Shown here piece after piece: positions 1 through 5,119 of a DNA stretch of 5,172 nucleotides (positions within the stretch are counted from its first letter, which is position 1; every line of letters begins with the position of its first letter). The position numbers were made by a program, and so were the translations under genes. Under the pieces are notes generated by a model. The model searched no databases, was not told the DNA's origin, and saw only the letters and a program-made list of their open reading frames with translations. The DNA is from WGMK01 sp044359155 (lineage in GTDB: Bacteria; Hydrogenedentota; Hydrogenedentia; Hydrogenedentales; JAEUWI01): contig JBIKMR010000298.1 in the NCBI GenBank assembly GCA_044359155.1, forward strand, positions 1 to 5,172, given 5' to 3'.

Positions 1-2
1 AG

Positions 3-944
3 GGCCTGCGCGATGTGGGCGTTAACCTGAATTTCACACGCTTTATCGATGGCGTGGAAACCAACACCTCCGTGCAGCAGACGCGCACCAACATGTTCGA
101 TCCGATTTCGGACTTCGACCGGGTGACCCTGCCCACGCCGATTGCGCCGGAGGATCAGCTCAGCCAGCTTTCCACGGAGGATGCCGCTGCCGCGCGCAAT
201 TCCTTCAACACCACCCTGCGCAATGGCACCGACGAGGTGGCCGCCGCGCCCGGCATACAGACCCGCAACGGCTTCGGCTTCACCGGTTCCCTCGTCACCG
301 ACCGGGGCACCATCGACAGCGTCTTCCGCAGCTTAGAGCGCCAGTCCGATCTCGACCTCGTGTCCAAGCCCGAAGTGCTGGTGGTGGACCAGTCCCAGGC
401 CATCGTTCGCGCGGGCGGCAAGGTGCCCTACCAGAACGCCACCGCCAACGTGTACGGCGCGCTTCAGCTTGACGTGCTCTGGAGAGAAGTGGGCGTGAAC
501 ATGGACGTGACCCCCCAGATTCTCCCCGACAACTCCGTGCGCCTCACCCTCAAATCGCTCGACGTAACCGACTTAGAGCGCATCGACAACAACCGGGGCA
601 TTGACCTGCCTGTGTTCTCGAAGCGCTCGCAGACTGGCGTGGTCATCGTGCCCAACGGCCAGACCCTCGTTATCGGCGGGCTGTCCAGCCGCACCGTGCG
701 CCGCGCCGACAAGCGCATCCCCGTCATCGGCGGATTGCCCATCATTGGTATGCCCTTCCGCTCCCGCGAAACCGACGCCGACATCCGCCACCTGCTCGTC
801 TTCGTGTCGCCCACCGTGGTGGACCTGCGCGACCTGAACAAGCAGTCCGAAGGCGCCCTCGAATTCTGGCGCCAACGCGGCGACGACTGGGAAAACGCCG
901 ACCGGATTGAGGAAGAAATCAAACTCCTCGAGACGGAACTCTAG
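3..944 (+). CDS. Secretin (type II/III secretion or type IV pilus family), C-terminal part, 5' truncated by the window
   Basis: The frame is open from the left edge; the GTG at 15 is only the first internal start-like codon, so the true start lies outside. Secretins form gated multimeric pores in the outer membrane for type II/III secretion, type IV pili or phage export. Residue numbers count from the first complete codon at 3. The secretin domain covers about residues 100-280: a GVNMDVTPQI strand, the signature stretch VVIVPNGQTLVIGGL, then RIPVIGGLPIIGMPFRS and LLVFVSPTVV, matching the usual 'KVPVLGDIPLLGxLFRS...LLIFITPxIV' ending. The usual Asp in 'LGDIP' is Gly here. An earlier VGVNLNFTRF segment at the left edge resembles the GVNMDVTPQI strand and suggests a repeated hairpin or an upstream secretin half. 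The last ~35 residues are charged and helical (EFWRQRGDDWENADRIEEE). Which secretion or pilus system it serves cannot be told without its neighbours to the left. Confidence 0.93.
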   Translation, partial: GLRDVGVNLNFTRFIDGVETNTSVQQTRTNMFDPISDFDRVTLPTPIAPEDQLSQLSTEDAAAARNSFNTTLRNGTDEVAAAPGIQTRNGFGFTGSLVTDRGTIDSVFRSLERQSDLDLVSKPEVLVVDQSQAIVRAGGKVPYQNATANVYGALQLDVLWREVGVNMDVTPQILPDNSVRLTLKSLDVTDLERIDNNRGIDLPVFSKRSQTGVVIVPNGQTLVIGGLSSRTVRRADKRIPVIGGLPIIGMPFRSRETDADIRHLLVFVSPTVVDLRDLNKQSEGALEFWRQRGDDWENADRIEEEIKLLETEL

Positions 945-1021
945 TCCACAACTCGGCTACGGGGAGGGGCGATGTCCTCAGTGCCCTCTTCGAGTAGGAG
1001 TCCTGCGCTTCGTGGCTATCA

Positions 1022-1041
1022 GGTCCCTGAGGACAGGGACC
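1022..1041. repeat. Perfect palindromic hairpin (8-bp stem, 4-nt loop), REP-like
   Basis: GGTCCCTG at 1022-1029 and CAGGGACC at 1034-1041 are exact reverse complements around the loop AGGA. The hairpin lies 77 nt past the secretin stop. No T-run follows on either strand, so it is not a standard intrinsic terminator. A 9-base stretch at 973-981 (TGTCCTCAG) is the exact reverse complement of 1027-1035, so part of the palindrome could pair upstream instead; this may be a degenerate second copy. The form resembles short palindromic repeats dispersed in bacterial genomes, but only one clear copy is in this window. An RNA-stabilising hairpin at the 3' end of the secretin mRNA is the alternative. 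Confidence 0.6.
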
Positions 1042-1054
1042 CTACCTGAATGCC

Positions 1055-1081
1055 AAAACCGCCGATGAAGTCATCGGCGGT
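1055..1081 (-). terminator. Rho-independent terminator for ppnP
   Basis: The arms at 1058-1068 and 1071-1081 are perfect 11-bp complements (ACCGCCGATGA / TCATCGGCGGT) around AG; in practice the inner pairs open into a small loop. Read on the minus strand, the GC-rich stem ends in TTTT (the AAAA at 1055-1058), the U-tract of an intrinsic terminator. It starts 33 nt past the ppnP stop codon. On the plus strand the stem is followed by CCCGAAGG, so it should act mainly in the ppnP direction. The T-tract is short, so efficiency may be moderate. Confidence 0.75.
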
Positions 1082-1114
1082 CCCGAAGGCGAATCTCTTT
1101 AATCCCCGTGCTGC

Positions 1115-1396
1115 TCAGTCGTAGTAGCAGAGGTAGCCTACGTGCGCGGGCATCTTCACTGCGAACTTGATGTTGGCCGGGGCCTCAAACACCTGGCCCG
1201 CGCTGTATGCGGTGAAGGATTCTTCACCCGGCAGGCGCACTTCAATGGTGCCCACCACCACGTGGACGGTCTCATGCTGCGAGGTGCCGAACTCATATTC
1301 GCCCGCTTCCATCACCCCGAGCGTGGCCCGGCGGCCCTTGTCGTCCAGCGTAATCGACTTCACCCCGCCGTCAAAATATTCATTTACCTGCAACAT
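1115..1396 (-). CDS. ppnP: Pyrimidine/purine nucleoside phosphorylase (PpnP, YaiE/DUF1255 family)
   Basis: This 93-residue protein matches the compact cupin-fold PpnP family, whose E. coli member has 94 residues. The family cleaves purine and pyrimidine nucleosides with phosphate to give the free base and ribose-1-phosphate, a cytoplasmic salvage reaction. Family landmarks are present in order: MLQVNEYF at the N-terminus, GVKSI (11-15), LGVMEAGEYEF (27-36), a VHVVVGTIEVRLPG strand pair (44-57), AGQVFEAPA (66-74) and a C-terminal GYLCYYD. The frame stays open upstream to 1564, but that extension is rejected: homology starts at the ATG at 1396, and a promoter lies inside the extension at 1442-1470. 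An in-frame ATG three codons earlier (1405) is possible, but its GGGAG would be only 2-3 nt away. The same GGGAG sits about 11 nt before the 1396 ATG. The gene is monocistronic, with its own promoter and terminator. Confidence 0.95.
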   Translation of the reverse strand: MLQVNEYFDGGVKSITLDDKGRRATLGVMEAGEYEFGTSQHETVHVVVGTIEVRLPGEESFTAYSAGQVFEAPANIKFAVKMPAHVGYLCYYD

Positions 1397-1418
1397 GGCC
1401 CGCATTTCTCCCTGTAAA

Positions 1419-1446
1419 TTGGTTACCCGAATTGGCCCGGTATTAT
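1419..1446 (+). promoter_or_regulatory. Candidate promoter for the sigma/anti-sigma operon
   Basis: TTGGTT (1419-1424), a 16-nt spacer and TATTAT (1441-1446) resemble a housekeeping sigma promoter: 3 of 6 at -35, 5 of 6 at -10. Transcription would start near 1453, leaving a leader of about 87 nt before the sigma factor ATG. The -10 is almost the same sequence as the -10 of the opposite ppnP promoter. The -35 is weak. I saw no convincing ECF-type (GGAAC-like) autoregulatory promoter in this gap, although ECF sigma genes often have one. Confidence 0.35.
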
Positions 1447-1470
1447 GCGGTTCCCGCGCTGCATGTGCAA
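1442..1470 (-). promoter_or_regulatory. Candidate sigma70-type promoter of ppnP
   Basis: On the minus strand, TTGCAC (1470-1465) and CATAAT (1447-1442) are separated by exactly 17 nt. The -10 matches consensus at 5 of 6 positions and the -35 at 3 of 6. Transcription would begin near 1435 and give a 5' leader of about 39 nt with GGGAG before the ATG at 1396. This supports the short start chosen for ppnP. Confidence 0.5.
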
Positions 1471-1539
1471 CGCGCGTAAACCTTTGCAGCATCCGGTGCA
1501 TCCAATTGACCAGACAGCACAGGAGCACGCAAGATAGCC

Positions 1540-2136
1540 ATGCACACCTTAACCTTACCGCCACCCACCGCCCACGCGATGGCCAGCGGATACGTGGAGC
1601 CTATCAGGCGCGTGTCGGAAGTAGACCAGACCTGGATAGACCGGGCCATCGAGGGCGATGCGCGCGCCTTCGAGCACCTGTACCGCAAGCACTCGGGCCG
1701 GGTGTATGCCCTGTGTCTGCGCATGACGGCGGACCCCGCACTGGCCGAAGAGCTGGCGCAGGATGCCTTTGTGCGGGCATGGGAAAAGCTGGATACCTTC
1801 CGGGGCAACAGTCAGTTTGGCACCTGGATGCACCGGCTCACGGTGAACGTGGTGCTTTCCGCCCTGCGCGGGCGCACCCGCAGGCTCCAACGCGAAGTGG
1901 CCACCGAGCAACTGGCCGACCTACCCGCCGAGGCCCCAACGCAGGAGCCCGGCGTGATGCGTGATCTGGAGCGGGCCATCGCATCCCTGCCCGAGGGCGC
2001 GCGAAAAGTGTTCGTGCTGCACGATGTTGAAGGCTACAAGCACGAAGAAATTGCCGCGATGACGGGCACCGCCACCGGCACCTGCAAGGCGCAACTGCAC
2101 CGAGCACGCCGCCTGCTTCGGGAGAAACTCGCATGA
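1540..2136 (+). CDS. ECF-type RNA polymerase sigma-70 factor (sigma-24/RpoE-like)
   Basis: A 198-residue group IV sigma factor, the usual size for the class, with only regions 2 and 4. Region 2 spans about residues 29-112: DQTWIDRAIEGDARAFEHLY, then ALAEELAQDAFVRAWEKL with the conserved core-binding DAFVRAW, and FRGNSQFGTWMHRLTVN, the -10 recognition segment. A linker with QEP follows. Region 4 covers about 144-197: ASLPEGARKVFVLHDVEGYKHEEIA, then the recognition helix GTCKAQLHRARRLLREKL. A Cys stands where Ser is more usual in GTxK. It should direct RNA polymerase to a small regulon under control of the adjacent anti-sigma factor. The start is the ATG at 1540. AGGAG lies at 1521-1525, 14 nt away, longer than ideal; the in-frame ATG at 1579 has no ribosome binding site. 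The stop overlaps the next start. The signal sensed cannot be told from sequence. Confidence 0.95.
   Translation: MHTLTLPPPTAHAMASGYVEPIRRVSEVDQTWIDRAIEGDARAFEHLYRKHSGRVYALCLRMTADPALAEELAQDAFVRAWEKLDTFRGNSQFGTWMHRLTVNVVLSALRGRTRRLQREVATEQLADLPAEAPTQEPGVMRDLERAIASLPEGARKVFVLHDVEGYKHEEIAAMTGTATGTCKAQLHRARRLLREKLA
2120..2136 (+). promoter_or_regulatory. RBS and ATGA stop/start overlap coupling sigma and anti-sigma translation
   Basis: GGGAG at 2120-2124 lies 8 nt before the ATG at 2133. The ATG shares bases with the sigma factor's TGA (2134-2136). Ribosomes ending on the sigma gene can restart on the anti-sigma gene, which helps keep the two proteins in proportion. Confidence 0.8.
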
Positions 2137-2831
2137 ATAACGAAGACCGCGATTTGCTTATCAACGATTACTTGGACGGCCTGCTGGCTGGTGAGCAACT
2201 ACGCACGTTTGAACGCGAACTGGAATCCGATTCCGAATTGCGCGAAGAAGTCGCCGCCCTGCGTGAATTGCTGGACCAGGCGGCCAATCTCCCCGTGGGT
2301 ATAGAACCGCCCAGCGACCTGTGGCGCAACATCGAGTCCCGCATTGAACAGGCCGAGCGCCCCGGTAATATCGTCCGCTTTGCCCGCAGGCACACCGCCG
2401 TGTGGGGGCAGGTTCGTGCCTTCGCCGTGGCAGCATCGCTGGTGCTGGTGGGGGGGCTGACCTACTGGAACTATGCCCAGCCCGTGCCAAGGATCGTGGC
2501 TAATGCCCCCGCGCCTGTGGAAGCTGTGGCTCCTGCACAGACTCCTGCCGTTGCCGCTTGGAAACAAGCCCAGCAAGAGGCAGATGCAGCCTATGCCACG
2601 GCCCGTGCGGGAATGCTTGACGCACTCGCCAAGCGCAAGGAATCCCTCTCTCCGGAGACTGAGGCGGCCCTGCGCGAAACGCTGGCCGTAATCGACAACT
2701 CCGTGCATGAACTCAACCTGGCCCTGGCCGACGACCCCGAGAACCCGGCCCTGCTCCACATGATGGTGGCTACCCGCGACAAGGAACTGAACTTGCTGGA
2801 ACAACTCGTGTCCGCGCCGGACGGCGTGTAA
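2133..2831 (+). CDS. Anti-sigma factor, single-pass membrane protein without a zinc-finger motif
   Basis: A 232-residue protein directly after the ECF sigma gene and overlapping it. Residues 1-75 look like a cytoplasmic anti-sigma domain: LLINDYLDGLLAGEQLRTFE followed by ESDSELREEVAALRELL, the helix pattern common in zf-HC2/RskA-type anti-sigma factors. No H-x3-C-x2-C motif is present and the protein has no cysteine, so it is not a zinc-binding type. One membrane helix lies at about 95-113 (AFAVAASLVLVGGLTYW), preceded by basic residues (RRH, R95), which predicts the N-terminus inside. An Ala/Pro-rich linker (124-142) leads to a helical periplasmic domain (about 143-228) with an E/A-rich coiled-coil-like part and the stretch ENPALLHMMVATRDKELNLLEQL. 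It should sequester the sigma factor and release it on an envelope signal. Position, topology and the N-terminal pattern support the call; the C-terminal domain has no function I can name. Confidence 0.88.
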   Translation: MNNEDRDLLINDYLDGLLAGEQLRTFERELESDSELREEVAALRELLDQAANLPVGIEPPSDLWRNIESRIEQAERPGNIVRFARRHTAVWGQVRAFAVAASLVLVGGLTYWNYAQPVPRIVANAPAPVEAVAPAQTPAVAAWKQAQQEADAAYATARAGMLDALAKRKESLSPETEAALRETLAVIDNSVHELNLALADDPENPALLHMMVATRDKELNLLEQLVSAPDGV

Positions 2832-2840
2832 CGCACGATG

Positions 2841-2846
2841 AAAGGA
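2841..2846 (+). promoter_or_regulatory. RBS that decides the DUF4097 start
   Basis: AAAGGA ends 6 nt before the ATG at 2853, a good Shine-Dalgarno position. An in-frame ATG at 2838 would place this RBS inside the coding region and has no RBS of its own. The later start also gives a cleaner signal peptide. Confidence 0.75.
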
Positions 2847-2852
2847 CACACA

Positions 2853-3866
2853 ATGAAAAACGCATGGACCATGGCGCTGGCCGCCATCGTAATACTGGCC
2901 GTTCCCAAGGCCAACGCGGGCGAGGTGGAGCGCGAAATGGAACTGCCATCGGGAACCAAGGTGGAAGTGCGCGCCAAGAGCGGCGAGATAAAGGTGGAGA
3001 CCTGGGACAAGCAGACCCTCTGGTTCCGCGCAACGTCTGGCGGCGACAATGTCACCGACCGCGTCGAGGATGGTGTGGCGCACATCTCCGCGCAGGGCGA
3101 TGCAGAACTTCTTGTGCGCGTTCCCTTCGGGCTCGACGTCTCGGTCGAGGGATTCAGCGCCGACGTGTCGGTTTCCCGAAGCGAGGGCAACCTCGAGATT
3201 GAAACCGCCAGCGGCGAGATAAAGTGCGATTTCACCGGCGCGCGGCTGATGGTGCGCAGCATTAGCGGAGATGTTCACCTGACCGCCACGGCAACGCAGG
3301 CCGAGATCAACACCGGCAGCGGCGAGATTAAGGGCATGGTCAATGCGCGCAGCCTGCGGGCCGAGACCGTCAGCGGCGATATCCTCATTGGCGGCACGCA
3401 GGAAAAGGCAGCCTTCTCCACCGCCAGCGGTGACATCAAGCAACACGGCTCGGTGGGCCAGATATCCGTTGGCAGTGTCAGTGGCGATATCGAGGTGGTG
3501 CAGGTGACCGTCAGCGCAGAGCTGTTCAGCAGCGGCGGCGATATCAAGGTGACCGGGCGCGGCCTGGCAGACTTGCGCGCCGAGAGCATCGGCGGAGACA
3601 TCAACTTCCACGGCACCCTCGCCGAAGCCTGCACCATCGACGTTTCCACCAAGGGCGGCGATGTGTTGCTCGGCCTGCCGCCGGAAACGCCAGCCCGCTA
3701 CGAACTGCGCAGCTTCTCTGGAGATATTGAAAGCGCGGGCACCTCGTCCAGCGGCAACGGCCCCGGCAAACACGTCGAGTTTTCCACCGCCGCCGCCAGC
3801 GCACAGGTCACCGCTAAGTCTTTCAGCGGCGACATCAAGGTGGAATCTTATTCTTCACCTGAATAA
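2853..3866 (+). CDS. Exported DUF4097 (adhesin-like, beta-solenoid) protein
   Basis: A 337-residue protein with a Sec signal peptide (MKNAW, hydrophobic 8-18, predicted cut after ANA at 22). The mature protein has many SG(D/E)I motifs, typical of DUF4097 'putative adhesin' proteins, whose turns are expected to stack into a right-handed beta-solenoid. SGEIK occurs at 43, then SADV 102, SGEI 120, SGDV 138, SGEI 156, SGDI 174, SGDI 192, SGDI 210, GGDI 228, GGDI 247, GGDV 268, SGDI 289 and SGDI 325. The central part repeats every 18 residues exactly. There is no membrane anchor, lipobox or sorting motif, so it is probably periplasmic, secreted or loosely surface-bound. It starts 21 nt after the anti-sigma stop on the same strand, so it is likely cotranscribed. 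DUF4097 genes often accompany ECF sigma/anti-sigma pairs, which suggests a part in envelope sensing or response. The molecular role of the family is not established. Confidence 0.9.
   Translation: MKNAWTMALAAIVILAVPKANAGEVEREMELPSGTKVEVRAKSGEIKVETWDKQTLWFRATSGGDNVTDRVEDGVAHISAQGDAELLVRVPFGLDVSVEGFSADVSVSRSEGNLEIETASGEIKCDFTGARLMVRSISGDVHLTATATQAEINTGSGEIKGMVNARSLRAETVSGDILIGGTQEKAAFSTASGDIKQHGSVGQISVGSVSGDIEVVQVTVSAELFSSGGDIKVTGRGLADLRAESIGGDINFHGTLAEACTIDVSTKGGDVLLGLPPETPARYELRSFSGDIESAGTSSSGNGPGKHVEFSTAAASAQVTAKSFSGDIKVESYSSPE
3156..3851 (+). repeat. Coding tandem repeat: 18-residue SG(D/E)I units
   Basis: Eight consecutive motif starts (residues 102, 120, 138, 156, 174, 192, 210, 228) are spaced exactly 18 residues (54 bases) apart. 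Later ones are at 19, 21, 21 and 36 residues. Units alternate: residues 120, 156, 192 and 228 follow the pattern (T/S)(A/G/S)(S/G)G(E/D)IK, whereas 138, 174, 210 and 247 read S/V-(I/V)-(S/G)GD-(I/V). At the DNA level the copies have diverged, so this is an old duplication kept by structure and not a recent expansion. Confidence 0.85.
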
Positions 3867-3945
3867 AACCCCGCATTCTTTCGTCTTCTTATACAGGCGG
3901 ACAACAGATAGCCTGTTGCCCACCGGGAAAGAAGGAGTAAGGACG

Positions 3946-4320
3946 ATGAAAAAATTAATCCTGATGAGCCTATTGGCGGGCACCGCCATTCTGACCGGCT
4001 GCAACACCACCCCAACGCAAGACGGCGCAGTGGTGGGCGGCGCGCTCGGCGCGGGCTTGGGAGCCATCGTGGGTAACCAATCCGGCAATGCTGGTGCAGG
4101 TGCGCTGATTGGCGCAGGCGCAGGCGCGCTCACCGGCGCGCTGGTTGGCGACGGAGTGGACGAGCGCCGCAATAGACGTTATTCTGCCCCCGCACCGGCA
4201 CCCGCCCCCGTGGCACAGCCGGTGGTAACGCAGCCTGCGCGCGGACATTACGAAACGCGTATAGTAAGGACAGCCAACGGCGAAACCTATGAAGAACGGG
4301 TCTGGGTCCGAGACAATTAA
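3946..4320 (+). CDS. Glycine-zipper outer-membrane lipoprotein
   Basis: A 124-residue lipoprotein. The signal peptide MKKLILMSLLAGTAILTGC has a lipobox LTGC with the lipidated Cys at 19. Asn at +2 does not match the Asp inner-membrane retention signal, so outer-membrane sorting is expected. Residues 26-68 are a glycine zipper (GGALGAGLGAIVG, then GAGALIGAGAGALTGALVG), as in the 17-kDa antigen/YmgG-like and Gly-zipper OmpA-related families; such segments pack as paired membrane-inserting helices. Next come a basic patch (DERRNRR), an Ala/Pro linker (81-88) and a C-terminal motif GHYETRIVRTANGETYEERVWV that looks like a small beta domain. The RBS AAGGAG (3932-3937) lies 8 nt before the ATG, which rules out the longer open frame upstream. 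The 79-nt gap after DUF4097 has no clear terminator, so read-through is possible. A structural or envelope-integrity role is inferred. Confidence 0.9.
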   Translation: MKKLILMSLLAGTAILTGCNTTPTQDGAVVGGALGAGLGAIVGNQSGNAGAGALIGAGAGALTGALVGDGVDERRNRRYSAPAPAPAPVAQPVVTQPARGHYETRIVRTANGETYEERVWVRDN

Positions 4321-4654
4321 ACCATCGCCTGCCCGCAAGGCGCAGCGTATGTGGCGGATTATTGGCGGCGCAGCCATCACGGCCTGCGCCGCCATGACGC
4401 TTTTCAGCCGCACGGTCATGACCCCCGGTGTGTCGCCCACCTTCCTTATGCTTTACTGGGGCGCATGGCTCGCCCTACTGCTCGTCGCCATGTATTGCGT
4501 ATGGATAGACCTGCGCTACCTGCGCGCCCAGTTCCTCGCCGAAGAAAGCCACCTCTTCCGCGAAACCCTCGCCGAAGAATCCTTCCGAAAAGCCCTCATC
4601 GAGGCGCAACGCGAGATGAACAAAGTTGGGCAACAAGGCCCGCCCGAGCGATAA
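4289..4654 (+). CDS. Small membrane protein with two transmembrane helices, function unknown
   Basis: A 121-residue protein that I do not recognise by name. A basic N-terminal tail (1-21) is followed by a first helix at about 22-39 (WRIIGGAAITACAAMTLF), a short loop with TPGVSP, a second helix at about 52-73 (FLMLYWGAWLALLLVAMYCVWI) and a charged helical tail (74-113; RYLRAQFLAEESHLFRETLAEESF), probably a cytoplasmic amphipathic or coiled-coil helix. The ATG at 4289 lies inside the lipoprotein gene (32-nt overlap) and has only a weak RBS. The in-frame ATG at 4349 has CAAGG 8 nt upstream and would give 101 residues beginning just before the first helix; it is a real alternative. Overlap or close spacing suggests cotranscription and coupling with the lipoprotein. 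Biased coding-like composition and clean topology support a real gene. Confidence 0.8.
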   Translation: MKNGSGSETIKPSPARKAQRMWRIIGGAAITACAAMTLFSRTVMTPGVSPTFLMLYWGAWLALLLVAMYCVWIDLRYLRAQFLAEESHLFRETLAEESFRKALIEAQREMNKVGQQGPPER

Positions 4655-4675
4655 GGCGACCTGCAATACCTCGCT

Positions 4676-4987
4676 GTGGCGGGGTCAAGAAACCACGCCA
4701 TAACTGCTGCTTGCCCTTCGGTGTGGAGTAGGTGCTGCTCCCACGCTATCGATCATTGGAGCGCTGCGCTACTGCGCAGCCCAGCACGCCAGCCAGAAAC
4801 GGAAAGCCCCTACCTGTCCCCGAGGGAGCTCGCCAACCGCTGGCGTCGCGCCCGGTCCACCGCCCAAAGAATAGCCCACCGCGCCGGAATCACCCGGAAC
4901 TACCTCGGAGTACGACGCAACGGAATCGTCCGCGACCCAAGAAGGGAAATCGAGGCTTATGAAACAAACCGGCAGGTAAAGCCTTAA
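4676..4987 (+). CDS. Small HTH DNA-binding protein (excisionase/MerR-like HTH_17 type), start uncertain, possibly decayed
   Basis: Only the second half looks like protein. From about 4805 the frame reads SPYLSPRELANRWRRARST, then AQRIAHRAGITRNYLG and RNGIVRDPRREIEAYE: a first helix (SPRELANRW), a recognition helix (STAQRIAHRAG) and a wing ending in the 'R..EIEAYE' helix, the plan of excisionase-family HTH proteins. The given start is a GTG at 4676 with no RBS. The first ~40 codons cross a perfect hairpin (4763-4780), are rich in Cys, Trp and Ser, and do not look coding. No in-frame ATG precedes the domain. An ACG at 4799 lies just where a natural start would be expected (next residues ESPYLSPRE), so start-codon loss, a non-ATG start or a remnant are all possible. 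Such proteins act in prophage or element excision or as small regulators; no integrase is in the window. Confidence 0.5.
   Translation: MAGSRNHAITAACPSVWSRCCSHAIDHWSAALLRSPARQPETESPYLSPRELANRWRRARSTAQRIAHRAGITRNYLGVRRNGIVRDPRREIEAYETNRQVKP
4763..4780. repeat. Perfect inverted repeat (7-bp stem, 4-nt loop)
   Basis: GCTGCGC at 4763-4769 and GCGCAGC at 4774-4780 pair perfectly around TACT. It lies in the gap after the two-helix membrane protein, just before the HTH domain. No T-run follows on either strand, so an intrinsic terminator is unlikely. It could be a dispersed palindromic element or a binding site for the neighbouring HTH protein. Confidence 0.5.
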
Positions 4988-5119
4988 GCCTGAACTGCTT
5001 GAGCAAAGCGAAATCCCGCGTGCGCGCGGCCTCAATTAAGAAACAATAGGTGGTGCGTCCCTTCTATTCCCCCTTGGTGTGGCGCCGTCCTCGCGCAGGG
5101 TTGCCCCTCCGTCTGTTTC

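Noticed and set aside
333..575. Two TTA leucine codons (333-335 and 573-575), both followed by GAG CGC, in a GC-rich gene
   Set aside because: Rare-codon recurrence in a similar L-E-R context, but two cases are too few to infer regulation or transfer.
1397..1564. N-terminal extension of ppnP (56 extra residues)
   Set aside because: PpnP proteins are about 94 residues, the extension has no similarity to the family, and it contains the likely ppnP promoter and overlaps the sigma gene start.
1167..1964. 265-codon plus-strand open frame across ppnP and the sigma gene
   Set aside because: It runs antisense through ppnP and out of frame through the sigma factor; the product has no recognisable features.
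2199..3773. Long 524-codon open frame on the minus strand, antisense to the anti-sigma and DUF4097 genes
   Set aside because: It mirrors the GC-rich codon pattern of the plus-strand genes, has low-complexity His/Ala/Gly-rich composition, and no domain or RBS; the plus-strand genes have clear domains and signals.
3902..3918. Small hairpin (CAACAG / CTGTTG) between DUF4097 and the lipoprotein as a terminator
   Set aside because: Only 6 bp, not GC-rich, and no T-run follows; it does not support termination.
3661..3945. Upstream extension of the lipoprotein reading frame
   Set aside because: It overlaps the DUF4097 gene out of frame; the lipobox signal peptide and RBS fix the start at 3946.
4677..4700. 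Imperfect hairpin (TGGCG-GGT / ACC-CGCCA) after the two-helix protein as a terminator
   Set aside because: One mismatch and no T-run on either strand; too weak to call.
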